The notes below the pieces were generated by a model, which saw only the letters and a list, made by a program, of their open reading frames with translations, searched no databases and was not told the DNA's origin. The position numbers and the translations under genes were made by a program. From positions 1-25,652 of the forward strand of contig USRS01000028.1 in NCBI GenBank assembly GCA_900557165.1: a DNA stretch of 25,652 nt, given 5' to 3'. Below are positions 1 to 9,012 of this stretch, in pieces. Within the stretch, counting starts at the first letter, position 1; each line of letters begins with the position of its first letter. Origin of the DNA: an uncultured Clostridium sp. (lineage in GTDB: Bacteria; Bacillota; Clostridia; Peptostreptococcales; Peptostreptococcaceae).

Positions 1-1
1 T

Positions 2-310
2 ATACCTTCAGTTATTGATGATCCGTCATCTGAAAAGCTATTTGTTAAAGATACATTTTCAGGACATAGATTCAGTATAAATACTATAATTAATGCCATT
101 AACTTATATTATTCACTCAATGCTACAACAAGAGCTATTTCAACATATTTATTAGATTACATGAATATCAAAGTGTCTCATGTAACTATATCTAAATGGA
201 TTAAAAAGTTTGATAAATATTTTAAATCCATAAGTGATGAGCTTACAAAAAATCTTTATTTAGGTGATGCTGATGAAACTGTCGTAAAAATTAATGGTCA
301 GTGGTATTAA
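2..310 (+). pseudogene. DDE transposase, 5' part missing and truncated at the catalytic core
   Basis: An open frame runs in from the left edge and ends at a TAA at 308-310. It reads GHRFSINTIINAINLYYSLN, then a helix-turn-helix-like stretch with VSHVTISKWIKKF, then DADETVVKINGQWY and stop. In IS6/IS240-like DDE transposases the segment around (H/D)ADETVVKINGxxY carries the first catalytic Asp, and more than 100 further residues with the other Asp and the Glu normally follow. Here they are gone: the downstream 200 bases give no matching frame. The element is therefore dead. The upstream part lies outside the window. The family call rests on motif recall and the exact IS family is uncertain. 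Confidence 0.72.
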
Positions 311-508
311 TTATACTCATCAATATTAATTGCTTTTGCAACCTAAAAATTTTATAATTTCTTTAGGTCTATTTATTGTGCCTATTTTTAAAAAGTGAAA
401 TCCAATTTAACCTATCGGCTTATTAATTCTGTCGAAAACAATTCTCATCATATCTAATTAACAGAACCAGATTTTTTACTTATTTATAAGCATTTTATAC
501 AAAATCAA
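311..508. other. non-coding stretch after the transposase remnant
   Basis: No frame of useful length or recognisable protein similarity is seen here. It probably holds decayed insertion-sequence DNA and the promoter of the next gene. A weak promoter guess (TTTACT, 17 bases, TACAAA) lies near 477-505. Confidence 0.35.
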
Positions 509-524
509 ATAGTAATATTACTAT
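509..524. promoter_or_regulatory. perfect 16-bp palindrome upstream of the YrvL-like gene
   Basis: ATAGTAATATTACTAT is its own reverse complement and lies about 30 bases before the start region of the YrvL-like gene, where an operator would be expected. Its first 12 bases, ATAGTAATATTA, recur at 3387-3398 just upstream of the GntR-type regulator. The sequence is AT-rich, so chance is a real alternative. Confidence 0.35.
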
Positions 525-553
525 GAACATTTTTTTATAAATATTAATAGGAG

Positions 554-991
554 TTGATTAATATAAAAAAAGAAAAAAGAATAATAAAAATAACTATTTT
601 ATCTTTTACTTTATACTTAATAAGCATGTTAATATGGGAGTGTTTTATATATACAATTGTCAACATAGGCTTTTTATCCTTTTTAGGTTTTACATATAAA
701 TCTTATCTTAGCGTTATTTTATTTTTTACAATTTGTTATATTCTGCTTTTACCTGTTGACTATTATAGTTCAATCCTAATTGGTTTATTAAAAAGTAAAA
801 ATAATATCAGTAAATTTCAACAAAGAGTTCTTGATTTTATTTTATATTCCTCTTTTTCATCATTAGTAATTGGTTATGTAGATTTTTTTATGGAAGATAT
901 ACATATAAGTCCTGCTAATCAAGTATTACTTATTATCCTTTATTATTTATTTGAAAGTTATTTTGATTATTTACTTTTAAGAAAAAAATAA
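554..991 (+). CDS. YrvL-like small integral membrane protein
   Basis: About 140 residues with four hydrophobic segments (roughly residues 10-35, 45-75, 90-107 and 120-140). Spacing of the segments, the loop after the second helix, and the late motif VDFFMEDIHISPANQ followed by LYYLFESYFDYL resemble the YrvL family. YrvL is known in Bacillus as a membrane-bound modulator of the SigO system; no SigO partner is visible here, so the role is unknown. The start is odd: GGAG at 550-553 abuts the TTG at 554, which leaves no spacing. In-frame ATT (557) or ATA (563, 9 bases from the GGAG) would be better placed but are rare starts. The original ATG may have been lost, or a rare codon may be used. The stop lies in a terminator hairpin. 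Confidence 0.6.
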   Translation: MINIKKEKRIIKITILSFTLYLISMLIWECFIYTIVNIGFLSFLGFTYKSYLSVILFFTICYILLLPVDYYSSILIGLLKSKNNISKFQQRVLDFILYSSFSSLVIGYVDFFMEDIHISPANQVLLIILYYLFESYFDYLLLRKK

Positions 992-1018
992 GTCTATCCT
1001 TAAGTTTAGGATAGACTT
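990..1018 (-). terminator. strong hairpin terminator for the minus-strand oxidoreductase
   Basis: Eleven-base perfect arms (AAGTCTATCCT and AGGATAGACTT) enclose a 7-base loop. On the minus strand the stem is followed by a T-run (TTATTTTTTTC), so it ends the oxidoreductase transcript. On the plus strand the T-run is poor, so it is only a partial stop for the YrvL-like gene. Confidence 0.85.
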
Positions 1019-1023
1019 ATTAC

Positions 1024-2292
1024 TTATAAAAATAATTCTTCTATTGATTTAGTCATTTCAATGGCTTCATCATAAAATTTGTCAACGTCTACTACACTTT
1101 CGTTTACACGAGCAAATTCAGCTGCAAAAGCTAAGGCATGACTACTTATAGTTGAAGATACTTTTGATTTTATATTAGTGTTATCTTTATTTTTAACTCT
1201 TATTAAAAAATCTTCAATTAACTTTTCATTTATATTCTCTTCTTGCAATCTTATTATTTTCTCTTTATTATCTATAAATTTCTTTATACTTATTAAATGA
1301 TTTTGAAAATCACCATAAACTTCTCCATGGGTAAACATCAATCTTATATTTGTACTTTCTTCTTTAGTAAAAGCACTTATATTTAGTGATGCAGTCATAT
1401 TATTTTTAAATTTAAGTATACTTATTAAATTATCACATACATTATTATCACAAGAATATACACATTGACCATATTGACTATTTTTTAAAATTTTATTAAT
1501 ATTTATTTTTGTTGGATTGATATGTACACCCTTACTTAATTCTTCATCATTTAAATAAATTTTATGTGCACAGTAGGGACATTCTTTATCTATTGAACAT
1601 CTATAACATAACTCACTCATATCAAGTTGAAGGTTTTCTCTTTTAAAATAATTTAACTCTCCAAAAGAAGAGACTTTCTCACAAGTTGAATTTGTTAAAT
1701 ATTCTAGCATATCTAAATCATAGCAGCTATTAGTTAAAAAAATTGGTGCTGTATCACTATCTAATCTCCAATTTCCTCTCACATATTTATGAGCAAATTT
1801 ATCATAACCTATGTAAGAATTATAATTTATATTTATAAGCTGTCCTAACTCTTTAGATTCAATTATATTTTTAAGTTTTTTAAAAAAACTTGAATATCTA
1901 TAAGGCATAGCTGCCATAAATATTTTATCTTTATTTTCTTCACATATATTTTCTAAGTTTACTAACTTATCCAGACTATTTGCAACAGGTCCTTCTACTA
2001 AAACATTATAACCCTTTTTTAATGATTTTACTGCTGCATCATAATGAGTATTATCTATACTTGATATTATAACTGCATGAGCAATTTTCTCTACTTTAAA
2101 AAAATCATCTAAATTTTCAAAAACTCTATTTTGAGGTAAATTAAAAATTTCTTGAAATTTATTTCTTCTACCTATTTTATTTTCAACGACTGCTACAACT
2201 TCATATAAATTTTTATTTTTTTCAAAATAATTACCATAAGTATATCTTCCTCTTATTCCTACCCCAATTATAACTACTTTTATTTTTTCCAT
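1024..2292 (-). CDS. Gfo/Idh/MocA family oxidoreductase
   Basis: 422 residues. The N-terminal Rossmann domain starts with VVIIGVGIRGRYTYG, the dinucleotide-binding loop of the family, followed by VVAVVE. The C-terminal alpha/beta domain contains a Cys cluster (CYRCSIDKECPYCAHKIYL) that is usual in one branch of the family. Family members are NAD(P)-dependent sugar or cyclitol dehydrogenases and related enzymes. The motif normally written EKP, whose Lys assists catalysis, reads EGP here (LVEGPVANS), so dehydrogenase activity is doubtful or the chemistry differs. It lies 56 bases after the EamA transporter gene with no terminator between, so the two are probably co-transcribed. The substrate cannot be predicted. 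Start: ATG with AAGGGGA upstream. Confidence 0.88.
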   Translation of the reverse strand: MEKIKVVIIGVGIRGRYTYGNYFEKNKNLYEVVAVVENKIGRRNKFQEIFNLPQNRVFENLDDFFKVEKIAHAVIISSIDNTHYDAAVKSLKKGYNVLVEGPVANSLDKLVNLENICEENKDKIFMAAMPYRYSSFFKKLKNIIESKELGQLININYNSYIGYDKFAHKYVRGNWRLDSDTAPIFLTNSCYDLDMLEYLTNSTCEKVSSFGELNYFKRENLQLDMSELCYRCSIDKECPYCAHKIYLNDEELSKGVHINPTKININKILKNSQYGQCVYSCDNNVCDNLISILKFKNNMTASLNISAFTKEESTNIRLMFTHGEVYGDFQNHLISIKKFIDNKEKIIRLQEENINEKLIEDFLIRVKNKDNTNIKSKVSSTISSHALAFAAEFARVNESVVDVDKFYDEAIEMTKSIEELFL

Positions 2293-2348
2293 AAAAATCC
2301 CCTTTTAATAATTAATTTGCTTATATAAGTAATTATAATATATATTTT

Positions 2349-3227
2349 TTATTTTGATAATTTATCTTGTCTTTTATTATAAAGAAACATATAAAAAGCT
2401 GCTGCAAATATTATGAAATATCCTACTACACTTAGTTTATCTGGATAAACTCCAAATAAAAATATACTAAGTATGGCAGAGAAAATTATATTACTATAAT
2501 CAAATATGGAAATTTCCTTAGCTGGTGCATATTTATAAGCTAATGTAACTCCAAATTGGCCAAGACTAGCAAATATTCCTGCCAATATTAAATAGACAAA
2601 CTGCATAGTCGTCATTGGTTCATATACATAAATAAACATAGGTAATACTGTTACTAGTGAAAATGTTGAGAAGAAAAATACAATAGTATAATATTCTTCT
2701 TTGTTACCAAGCATTCTAACACAAGTATAAGCAAGAGCTGCAAAAACTGCACTTAAAAAACCTATTATATAAGGAACTACTCTAATATCAAAGCTCGGTT
2801 TTACTATGAATAACGCCCCTATAAATGCAACTATAATAGCTAGTATTTGTTTTAAATTTATTTTTTCTTTTAATATTAATGCACAAAAAACTACAACTAG
2901 GAATGGACTTATCTTATTCAACATATTAGCATCTGATAAAACTAAATTATCTATGGCATAATAATTAAAAATAATACCTATTGTTCCAAATAAAGAACGA
3001 TAAATTAATATTTTTCTATTTTCCTTTTTACCTGTAAAACTACCTTTGTGTTTTATTATTAAAAATAAAGCAATAATTGCTGATACTAAATTTCTAAAGA
3101 ATACTTTTTGAATATTTGGCAAATCACCTGACAATTTTATAAATGCAGACATTACTGCAAATCCAAAGGCTGATAATATTATAAAAAATATACCTTTTAG
3201 TCTGTTTGATTTTGTTATTTCGCTCAT
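2349..3227 (-). CDS. DMT-superfamily EamA transporter
   Basis: 292 residues with about ten hydrophobic helices in two homologous halves, the EamA arrangement. Typical signatures are FFRNLVSAIIA in the first half, KEKINLKQILAIIVAFIGAL at the end of the first half, and FGVTLAYKYAPAKEISIFDY in the second. These are inner-membrane metabolite or drug transporters (ten-TM drug/metabolite superfamily). Substrate unknown. It is the first gene of a probable two-gene operon with the oxidoreductase and is read divergently from the GntR/RCK_C regulator, which may control it. ATG start preceded by GAAGGAG. An overlapping plus-strand frame at 3206-3406 has no coding signs. Confidence 0.9.
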   Translation of the reverse strand: MSEITKSNRLKGIFFIILSAFGFAVMSAFIKLSGDLPNIQKVFFRNLVSAIIALFLIIKHKGSFTGKKENRKILIYRSLFGTIGIIFNYYAIDNLVLSDANMLNKISPFLVVVFCALILKEKINLKQILAIIVAFIGALFIVKPSFDIRVVPYIIGFLSAVFAALAYTCVRMLGNKEEYYTIVFFFSTFSLVTVLPMFIYVYEPMTTMQFVYLILAGIFASLGQFGVTLAYKYAPAKEISIFDYSNIIFSAILSIFLFGVYPDKLSVVGYFIIFAAAFYMFLYNKRQDKLSK

Positions 3228-3263
3228 TTTTTCTCCTTCATCTTTCTAAAATTCTACTAATTT

Positions 3264-3292
3264 ATTTTATATGTCTAAAATACAATAGTCAA
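3264..3292 (-). promoter_or_regulatory. sigma-A-type promoter of the EamA/oxidoreductase operon
   Basis: On the minus strand TTGACT (3287-3292), a 17-base spacer and TAAAAT (3264-3269) match the housekeeping consensus well. Transcription would begin near 3257, about 30 bases before the ATG. Confidence 0.65.
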
Positions 3293-3354
3293 ATTTTTTA
3301 TCTTCATTTTAATATGTTTATACTTCTTTTACATAATATTTTTATAATAGTATC

Positions 3355-3382
3355 TTGCATAATTCCAAATTATATATACAAT
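3355..3382 (+). promoter_or_regulatory. probable promoter of the GntR/RCK_C regulator
   Basis: TTGCAT (3355-3360), 16 bases and TACAAT (3377-3382) form a reasonable housekeeping promoter. An inverted repeat (AATATTA, 4 bases, TAATATT, 3380-3397) overlaps the expected start of transcription and could be an autoregulatory operator, though AT-richness weakens this. Confidence 0.45.
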
Positions 3383-3436
3383 ATTAATAGTAATATTATT
3401 TTATAATTTTATAATTTTGTAGTAGAAGGTGAATAA

Positions 3437-4057
3437 ATGAAGGAAAAATATACAGTTCCTATATATCAAAAAATAGCTTTAGATTTAGCAAATAAAATAC
3501 ATACTGGAGAAGTAAAAGAAGGAAGTACTTTATATGGTCGTTCTATCCTTGCTGGAAAATATAATGTTTCTCCAGAAACTATAAGAAGAGCCATCAAACT
3601 ATTAGAAGATATAGATATAGTTGAAAGTATTAAAGGTAAAGGAGTAACAGTTCTCTCTTCTGATAATGCTTTATCTTTTATAAAAAAATACGAAGATATC
3701 ACTAATATTTCTTCATATAAAAGTAACTTATATAAACTTCTTGAAAATAAATCAAAAATAGATAGTGAGATAATTCTTACATTAAATAAAATACTTGATT
3801 ATTCTGATAGACTAGAAGTCATAAATCCTTTAGTTCCAATACAATTTACTGTGGAATCTCACTGTAAATGGATTGGTAAAACTGCTGCTGAAACTAATTT
3901 CTGGCAAAATACAGGTGCTACCATAGTAGCAATAAAAAGAGGAGAAGAATTAATAATCTCTCCTGGACCTTATATAGTATTTATGGAAAATGATATATTA
4001 TTAGTAGTTGGAGATAGATATATTTATAATTCAGTTCCAACTTTCTTATATGATTAG
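3437..4057 (+). CDS. GntR-family regulator with C-terminal RCK_C (TrkA-C) domain
   Basis: 206 residues. Residues 8-75 form a GntR winged helix (VPIYQKIALDLANKIHTGEV, YNVSPETIRRAIKLLE, SIKGKGVTVL). Residues about 145-205 read as an RCK_C/TrkA-C domain (GATIVAIKRGEELIISPGP, then NDILLVVGD), a module that binds small ligands, often nucleotides, in potassium transport proteins. Such GntR-RCK_C proteins are known in Firmicutes and are often linked to ion or membrane transport. The divergent neighbour is an EamA transporter, the likely target. ATG start preceded by GAAGGTG. The end faces glpK and shares its terminator. Ligand unknown. Confidence 0.85.
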   Translation: MKEKYTVPIYQKIALDLANKIHTGEVKEGSTLYGRSILAGKYNVSPETIRRAIKLLEDIDIVESIKGKGVTVLSSDNALSFIKKYEDITNISSYKSNLYKLLENKSKIDSEIILTLNKILDYSDRLEVINPLVPIQFTVESHCKWIGKTAAETNFWQNTGATIVAIKRGEELIISPGPYIVFMENDILLVVGDRYIYNSVPTFLYD

Positions 4058-4068
4058 ATATTTATCTT

Positions 4069-4100
4069 AAAAGGCATATGAATTACTTCATATGCCTTTT
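4069..4100. terminator. bidirectional terminator between GntR/RCK_C and glpK
   Basis: A perfect 14-base stem (AAAAGGCATATGAA, loop TTAC, TTCATATGCCTTTT) with T-runs on both strands lies between the two convergent genes. Confidence 0.9.
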
Positions 4101-4101
4101 A

Positions 4102-5652
<1,551 letters not shown>

Positions 5653-5728
5653 TTATATACTTACAATATAATTATTATATATTTATAATATAGTTTTGAA
5701 AAGGTAAATAAAATTTTTGCAATTAAAA

Positions 5729-5748
5729 AAGATCCCCTAAGGGATCTT
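5729..5748 (-). terminator. terminator of the cold-shock gene
   Basis: Eight-base perfect arms AAGATCCC and GGGATCTT with loop CTAA, followed on the minus strand by TTTTTTAATTG. It lies just downstream of the cold-shock gene. Confidence 0.85.
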
Positions 5749-5770
5749 AATAAGCATTTTAATAAGTATA

Positions 5771-5971
5771 TTATAATATAGTTATATTGGCTGCTTGAAG
5801 ACCTTTAGCACCTTCAACTATGTCAAAGCTTACTTTTTGACCTTCTTCTAATGATCTGAATCCTTCACCTTGTATAGCTGTAAAGTGAGCGAATACATCA
5901 TCTCCACCTTCTACAGATATAAATCCGAATCCTTTTTCATTATTAAACCATTTTACTGTTCCGTTATTCAT
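5771..5971 (-). CDS. csp: cold-shock protein, CspA family
   Basis: 66 residues, one cold-shock domain, the normal length. It has [17 protein letters not shown] with RNP1 (KGFGFIS) and DVFAHF as RNP2, the aromatic residues that stack on single-stranded RNA or DNA. It acts as an RNA chaperone in the cytoplasm. ATG start with GGAG and a 7-base spacing. It is a single-gene unit with its own promoter, a leader of about 60 bases containing a hairpin, and a strong terminator. Which paralogue it is cannot be told. Confidence 0.96.
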   Translation of the reverse strand: MNNGTVKWFNNEKGFGFISVEGGDDVFAHFTAIQGEGFRSLEEGQKVSFDIVEGAKGLQAANITIL

Positions 5972-5995
5972 TTTGGAATCTCCTATAAACCTACA

Positions 5996-6042
5996 TCAAG
6001 TTTCTACTTGACTTACTGTGTATCTCTACAAGATTAATTATA
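5996..6042 (-). promoter_or_regulatory. extended -10 promoter and leader hairpin of the cold-shock gene
   Basis: The minus strand carries TGATATAAT, an extended -10 (TATAAT at 6037-6042), with no clear -35. Transcription would start near 6030. Within the leader, TCAAGT, AGAA, ACTTGA (5996-6011) folds into a small hairpin upstream of the ribosome site. Leader structures that respond to temperature are known for csp genes, but this one shows only a short stem. Confidence 0.55.
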
Positions 6043-6144
6043 TCACTCTACATGTTAAAATACTAGCACTTTATTTCTAATATTAGAATATTATTTATTT
6101 TATGTATTTTTTTATTAATATATATAATTTTTTTATTTTTCATT

Positions 6145-6957
6145 TTATTTTACAGTCCATATAATAGTTGCTATAACTGAACTAATTTCTTCTTTAACAT
6201 ATCCATCCTTACTTATTTTATTTATTAATTCTCTAATTTGATTTTCTTCTTTCATATCAACTGATTTCAAAGATTTTATTTTCTTAATATATACATTGAA
6301 TGCCTTATCTAAAGGTTCTTCATAAATCCATTTTTTTTCTTCATAAAAAATTTTAGGTAAATAGCCTTTTAAATAAATCATCTTAAATGCATATAAAAAG
6401 TTTAGATTTTCTTTTGTTTGTTCCATACTTAACTCTTTTCTTATTCTATCATAAATAAAATCATTTCTTTTTATATTACATCTTAAAACACAATATTTCC
6501 TACTGCATTCCATAAACTTTTCAAAAGTTGATGCACTTGCAACTGCTGGCGTCATAGACGCAAAAACTAAATCAAAATTGCTATATAAATTTGTTTTTTT
6601 CACATTTATATCATGCCAATTTTCACATAAAAAGGATGCATTTTTTATATTAAAATTTTCTTTATTTTCATTGGCATACTCTATCATCTTTGGTGATAAA
6701 TCTATTCCAAGAATTTCATCACATTCATTTGCTAAAGCTAAAGAATACTTTCCTCCACCACATCCCACATCTAAAACTTTAAACTTTTTATTCAATATTT
6801 TTTCATCTTTTAAAAGTTTTAAAAACTTATCTTCCTCAATTGTTGGTATGGCATAATTTCCAAAATAATCTGCCTTTTCATCCCACAAACTTATATTTGA
6901 TTTTTTATCATTTTCTTTTAATGTCCATTTTATTTTAATTTCATCTAAATTCATCAT
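6145..6957 (-). CDS. class I SAM-dependent methyltransferase
   Basis: 270 residues. Motif I is KVLDVGCGGGKYSLAL near residue 60, followed by the acidic end of the second strand (ILGIDLSPKMIEYA), the usual S-adenosylmethionine site. A later strand reads FDLVFASMTPAV, where the catalytic-site proline motif of such enzymes often sits. The C-terminal 100 residues are Lys/Glu-rich and not recognised. The substrate is unknown: it could be a small molecule or a protein. The best start is the first of two adjacent ATGs, preceded by GGGAGGGG. A single gene, divergent from the SOD-like gene. Confidence 0.85.
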   Translation of the reverse strand: MMNLDEIKIKWTLKENDKKSNISLWDEKADYFGNYAIPTIEEDKFLKLLKDEKILNKKFKVLDVGCGGGKYSLALANECDEILGIDLSPKMIEYANENKENFNIKNASFLCENWHDINVKKTNLYSNFDLVFASMTPAVASASTFEKFMECSRKYCVLRCNIKRNDFIYDRIRKELSMEQTKENLNFLYAFKMIYLKGYLPKIFYEEKKWIYEEPLDKAFNVYIKKIKSLKSVDMKEENQIRELINKISKDGYVKEEISSVIATIIWTVK

Positions 6958-7053
6958 TTTCCCCTCCCTAAAATATTCCTTATGTATATAGTAACAATTT
7001 ATTTTTAAAATTCATAAAATACTTTATATAAATTTAATATTAGGGGGACAAAT

Positions 7054-7572
7054 ATGAAGCTTCCAATTATAAATAATAAAATGACTAGAGTATTCTCATC
7101 ATATAGACATGAATATCCAACTGCCGTAGCTTTAATTAGTGGTAATGAAGATTATCCTTCTATAAAAGGTGAAGTACTTTTTTATCAATTAGATGATGGT
7201 GTGTATAATAGAGCGTATATTATAGGTTTACCTGAAACTAATTCAAAGGGAGAACCTGTAAAATTCCATGGTTTTCATATCCATGAAAATTGGAATTGTA
7301 ATCAAAATAACTCTTGCGAATCATTTCCTTTTGCCGGAAAACATTTTAATCCTCATAATAATAAGCATCCTTTTCATGCAGGAGATTTACCACCTATTTT
7401 ATCTGCTAATGGTTTAGGAATATTGTCAGTGTTTACAGATGCTTTTTCAGTTATTGATATCATTGAAAGATCTGTTATTATTCATGAAAATTCCGATGAT
7501 TTTATATCACAACCTTCTGGTAATTCTGGAAATAAAATAGCTTGTGGTGTTATTTTACCTTATCATTATTAA
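7054..7572 (+). CDS. Cu/Zn superoxide dismutase-like protein without signal peptide
   Basis: 172 residues. The family core is clear: HGFHIHE (His75 and His77), AGKHFNPHNNKHPFHAGDLPP (His97, His105 or His101, His108, Asp111), VIIHENSDDF (His144) and SGNSGNKIACGVI near the end. The copper and zinc ligands therefore look complete, and Cys82 or Cys88 may pair with Cys164. The Arg of the active-site channel (usually G-N-x-G-x-R-x-A-C-G) is Lys161 here, which would be expected to lower the rate. There is no signal peptide or lipobox, so the protein would be cytoplasmic, unusual for bacterial SodC but common in clostridial homologues. Gene name sodC is avoided because activity is uncertain. Start ATG with AGGGGG. 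Confidence 0.88.
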   Translation: MKLPIINNKMTRVFSSYRHEYPTAVALISGNEDYPSIKGEVLFYQLDDGVYNRAYIIGLPETNSKGEPVKFHGFHIHENWNCNQNNSCESFPFAGKHFNPHNNKHPFHAGDLPPILSANGLGILSVFTDAFSVIDIIERSVIIHENSDDFISQPSGNSGNKIACGVILPYHY

Positions 7573-7580
7573 TCTTTTTA

Positions 7581-7616
7581 GAGTATTATTAAATATTTTA
7601 ATGATACTCTTTTACT
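7581..7616 (+). terminator. terminator of the SOD-like gene
   Basis: GAGTATTATTAA and TTAATGATACTC pair with one G-T wobble around a short loop and are followed by TTTTAC. Confidence 0.75.
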
Positions 7617-7625
7617 TTGCTAAAC

Positions 7626-7654
7626 TTGACATTAGTAAGCATTCTAACTACTAT
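7626..7654 (+). promoter_or_regulatory. sigma-A promoter of the GyrI-like gene
   Basis: TTGACA (7626-7631), exactly 17 bases, and TACTAT (7649-7654) make one of the best promoters in the window, leaving a leader of about 50 bases before the ATG. Confidence 0.7.
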
Positions 7655-7712
7655 TTAATTAGTAAATTATATTACTTTTATTAAAATATTAAGTAATATG
7701 TAAGGAGGGCTT

Positions 7713-8345
7713 ATGAATACAAAGTTTGATTTTAAAAAAGAATATAAAAACTTATATTCTTCTAAACAAAAGCCTGCTTTAGTAGATATTCCACCTTTTA
7801 AATTTATAATGATAGATGGAAAGGGTAAACCAAAGGGTGAGAACTATCAAAACGCCATGCAAATTTTATATTCTATTACTTACACTATAAAAATGAGTAA
7901 AAAAGAAAATAATTTAATAAATGGTTATTATGAATATGTAGTTCCACCTTTAGAAGGTTTATGGTGCTTAGAAGATAATAAGTGTAACTTTAATATTAGT
8001 AAAGATAAGTGGTTATGGACTTCTATGATTGCACAACCTAATTTTGTTACAAAAGAAATTTTTGATTGGGCTTTAAATGAATGTAAAACTAAAAAAACAA
8101 ATTTAGATTTTTCAAAAGTGAGATTTGAAACTTTTTGTGAAGGTCTTTGTGTACAAGCCATGCATATTGGCCCTTATGATGAGGAATATAAAACTATATC
8201 TAAAATTGATAATTTCATAAAAGATAACAATTTAAAAAATATAACTAATAATATAAAAAAACATCATGAAATATATTTATCTGACCCTAGAAGGACTGCG
8301 TCTAATAAACTTAGAACTATTTTAAGAATTCCCGTTCAAAAATAA
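7713..8345 (+). CDS. GyrI-like small-molecule-binding domain protein
   Basis: 210 residues, one GyrI-like (AraC effector-binding) domain with no DNA-binding part. Recognisable parts are LVDIPPFKFIMIDGKGKP at residues 23-40, GLWCLED in the middle, FCEGLCVQAMHIGPYDEEY near residue 150 and EIYLSDPRRTASNKLRTILRIPV at the end, where family members bind a hydrophobic ligand and carry a conserved Glu. Stand-alone members are proposed to bind or hydrolyse toxic small molecules; this is family inference. Monocistronic, between its own promoter and a terminator. Start ATG with AAGGAGG. Confidence 0.85.
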   Translation: MNTKFDFKKEYKNLYSSKQKPALVDIPPFKFIMIDGKGKPKGENYQNAMQILYSITYTIKMSKKENNLINGYYEYVVPPLEGLWCLEDNKCNFNISKDKWLWTSMIAQPNFVTKEIFDWALNECKTKKTNLDFSKVRFETFCEGLCVQAMHIGPYDEEYKTISKIDNFIKDNNLKNITNNIKKHHEIYLSDPRRTASNKLRTILRIPVQK

Positions 8346-8350
8346 AAATT

Positions 8351-8389
8351 AAAGCCGTACACATATTAAGATTTTATGTGTATGGCTTT
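8351..8389. terminator. bidirectional terminator
   Basis: A 15-base stem with one G-T wobble (AAAGCCGTACACATA and TATGTGTATGGCTTT), followed by TTTTAATTTT on the plus strand and by AATTTTTATTTTTG on the minus strand. It separates the convergent GyrI-like and Lys/Glu-rich genes. Confidence 0.85.
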
Positions 8390-8408
8390 ATTTTAATTTT
8401 CATTATAT

Positions 8409-8741
8409 CTATTCATTTTCCATTTGTTTTTTTAACATTTCAGCAAATTTTTTTTGCTCTTTTCTCTCTTCTTTTTCTAGTTCTTTCATCCCTTTATTTA
8501 TTGCTTTTGCATATTTTTCAGCTTCTTTTTCATCATGTTTAAATTCTTTATAGTCATGTTTCATTTCTTTTTTCATTTCATGACCTAGCTCTTTGTCTTT
8601 TTTAGTAACTTCTTTTATTTCCTCTTTTGCATCATGTTTTAGTTCACGTTCTAGTTTTCTTTCTTCACGAAGTTCATGTCGGTATTCTTTTCTCCCTTCG
8701 TGATGTTCTTTCATTTCTTCAAATTTATCTCTAATAGTCAT
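8409..8741 (-). CDS. small Lys/Glu/His-rich coiled-coil protein
   Basis: 110 residues, almost entirely charged: Lys and Glu dominate, with about ten His, no Cys and hardly any hydrophobic residues. It reads as one continuous helix with many i,i+4 Glu-Lys pairs (for example KYAKAINKGMKELEKEERKE). No signal peptide or membrane segment. Not recognised as a family. The good GGAG site, ATG start, own intergenic spaces and clean stop support a real gene. It could be a nucleic-acid-associated or structural helical protein or a metal-binding one through its His residues, but nothing in the context decides. Confidence 0.7.
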   Translation of the reverse strand: MTIRDKFEEMKEHHEGRKEYRHELREERKLERELKHDAKEEIKEVTKKDKELGHEMKKEMKHDYKEFKHDEKEAEKYAKAINKGMKELEKEERKEQKKFAEMLKKQMENE

Positions 8742-8956
8742 TATTATTTCTCCTCTCTTTAATAAATACCTATTAATAGATTATCCCAAATAACAACATG
8801 ATATTATTTGTACTTATTGTATTTAATGTTAATTTAAGTTAAAGATAATATATATAAGTATATTTTCTTCTTTATATTTAAATTATTTCAATATTTTATA
8901 AAATCCTTCTTATTTTTTGAAATTTTTTATAAAATATTCAATAAAAATTTATATCT

Positions 8957-8972
8957 AGCTAATTTATTAGCT
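8957..8972 (-). terminator. possible terminator after sucrose phosphorylase
   Basis: AGCTAAT, two bases, ATTAGCT forms a short stem about 40 bases after the stop, followed on the minus strand by a weak T-run (ATTTTTATTG). Modest support only. Confidence 0.35.
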
Positions 8973-9012
8973 TTAACTTTAAGAGGATTTTTAATTAAAA
9001 TAACTATTTAGT

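Noticed and set aside
3206..3406. 66-residue plus-strand frame overlapping the start of the EamA gene
   Set aside because: It is hydrophobic only because of AT-rich sequence, has no ribosome site and spans the promoters of two divergent genes.
6578..6856. 92-residue plus-strand frame opposite the methyltransferase gene
   Set aside because: Shadow of the methyltransferase; the minus-strand frame has the SAM motifs and a ribosome site.
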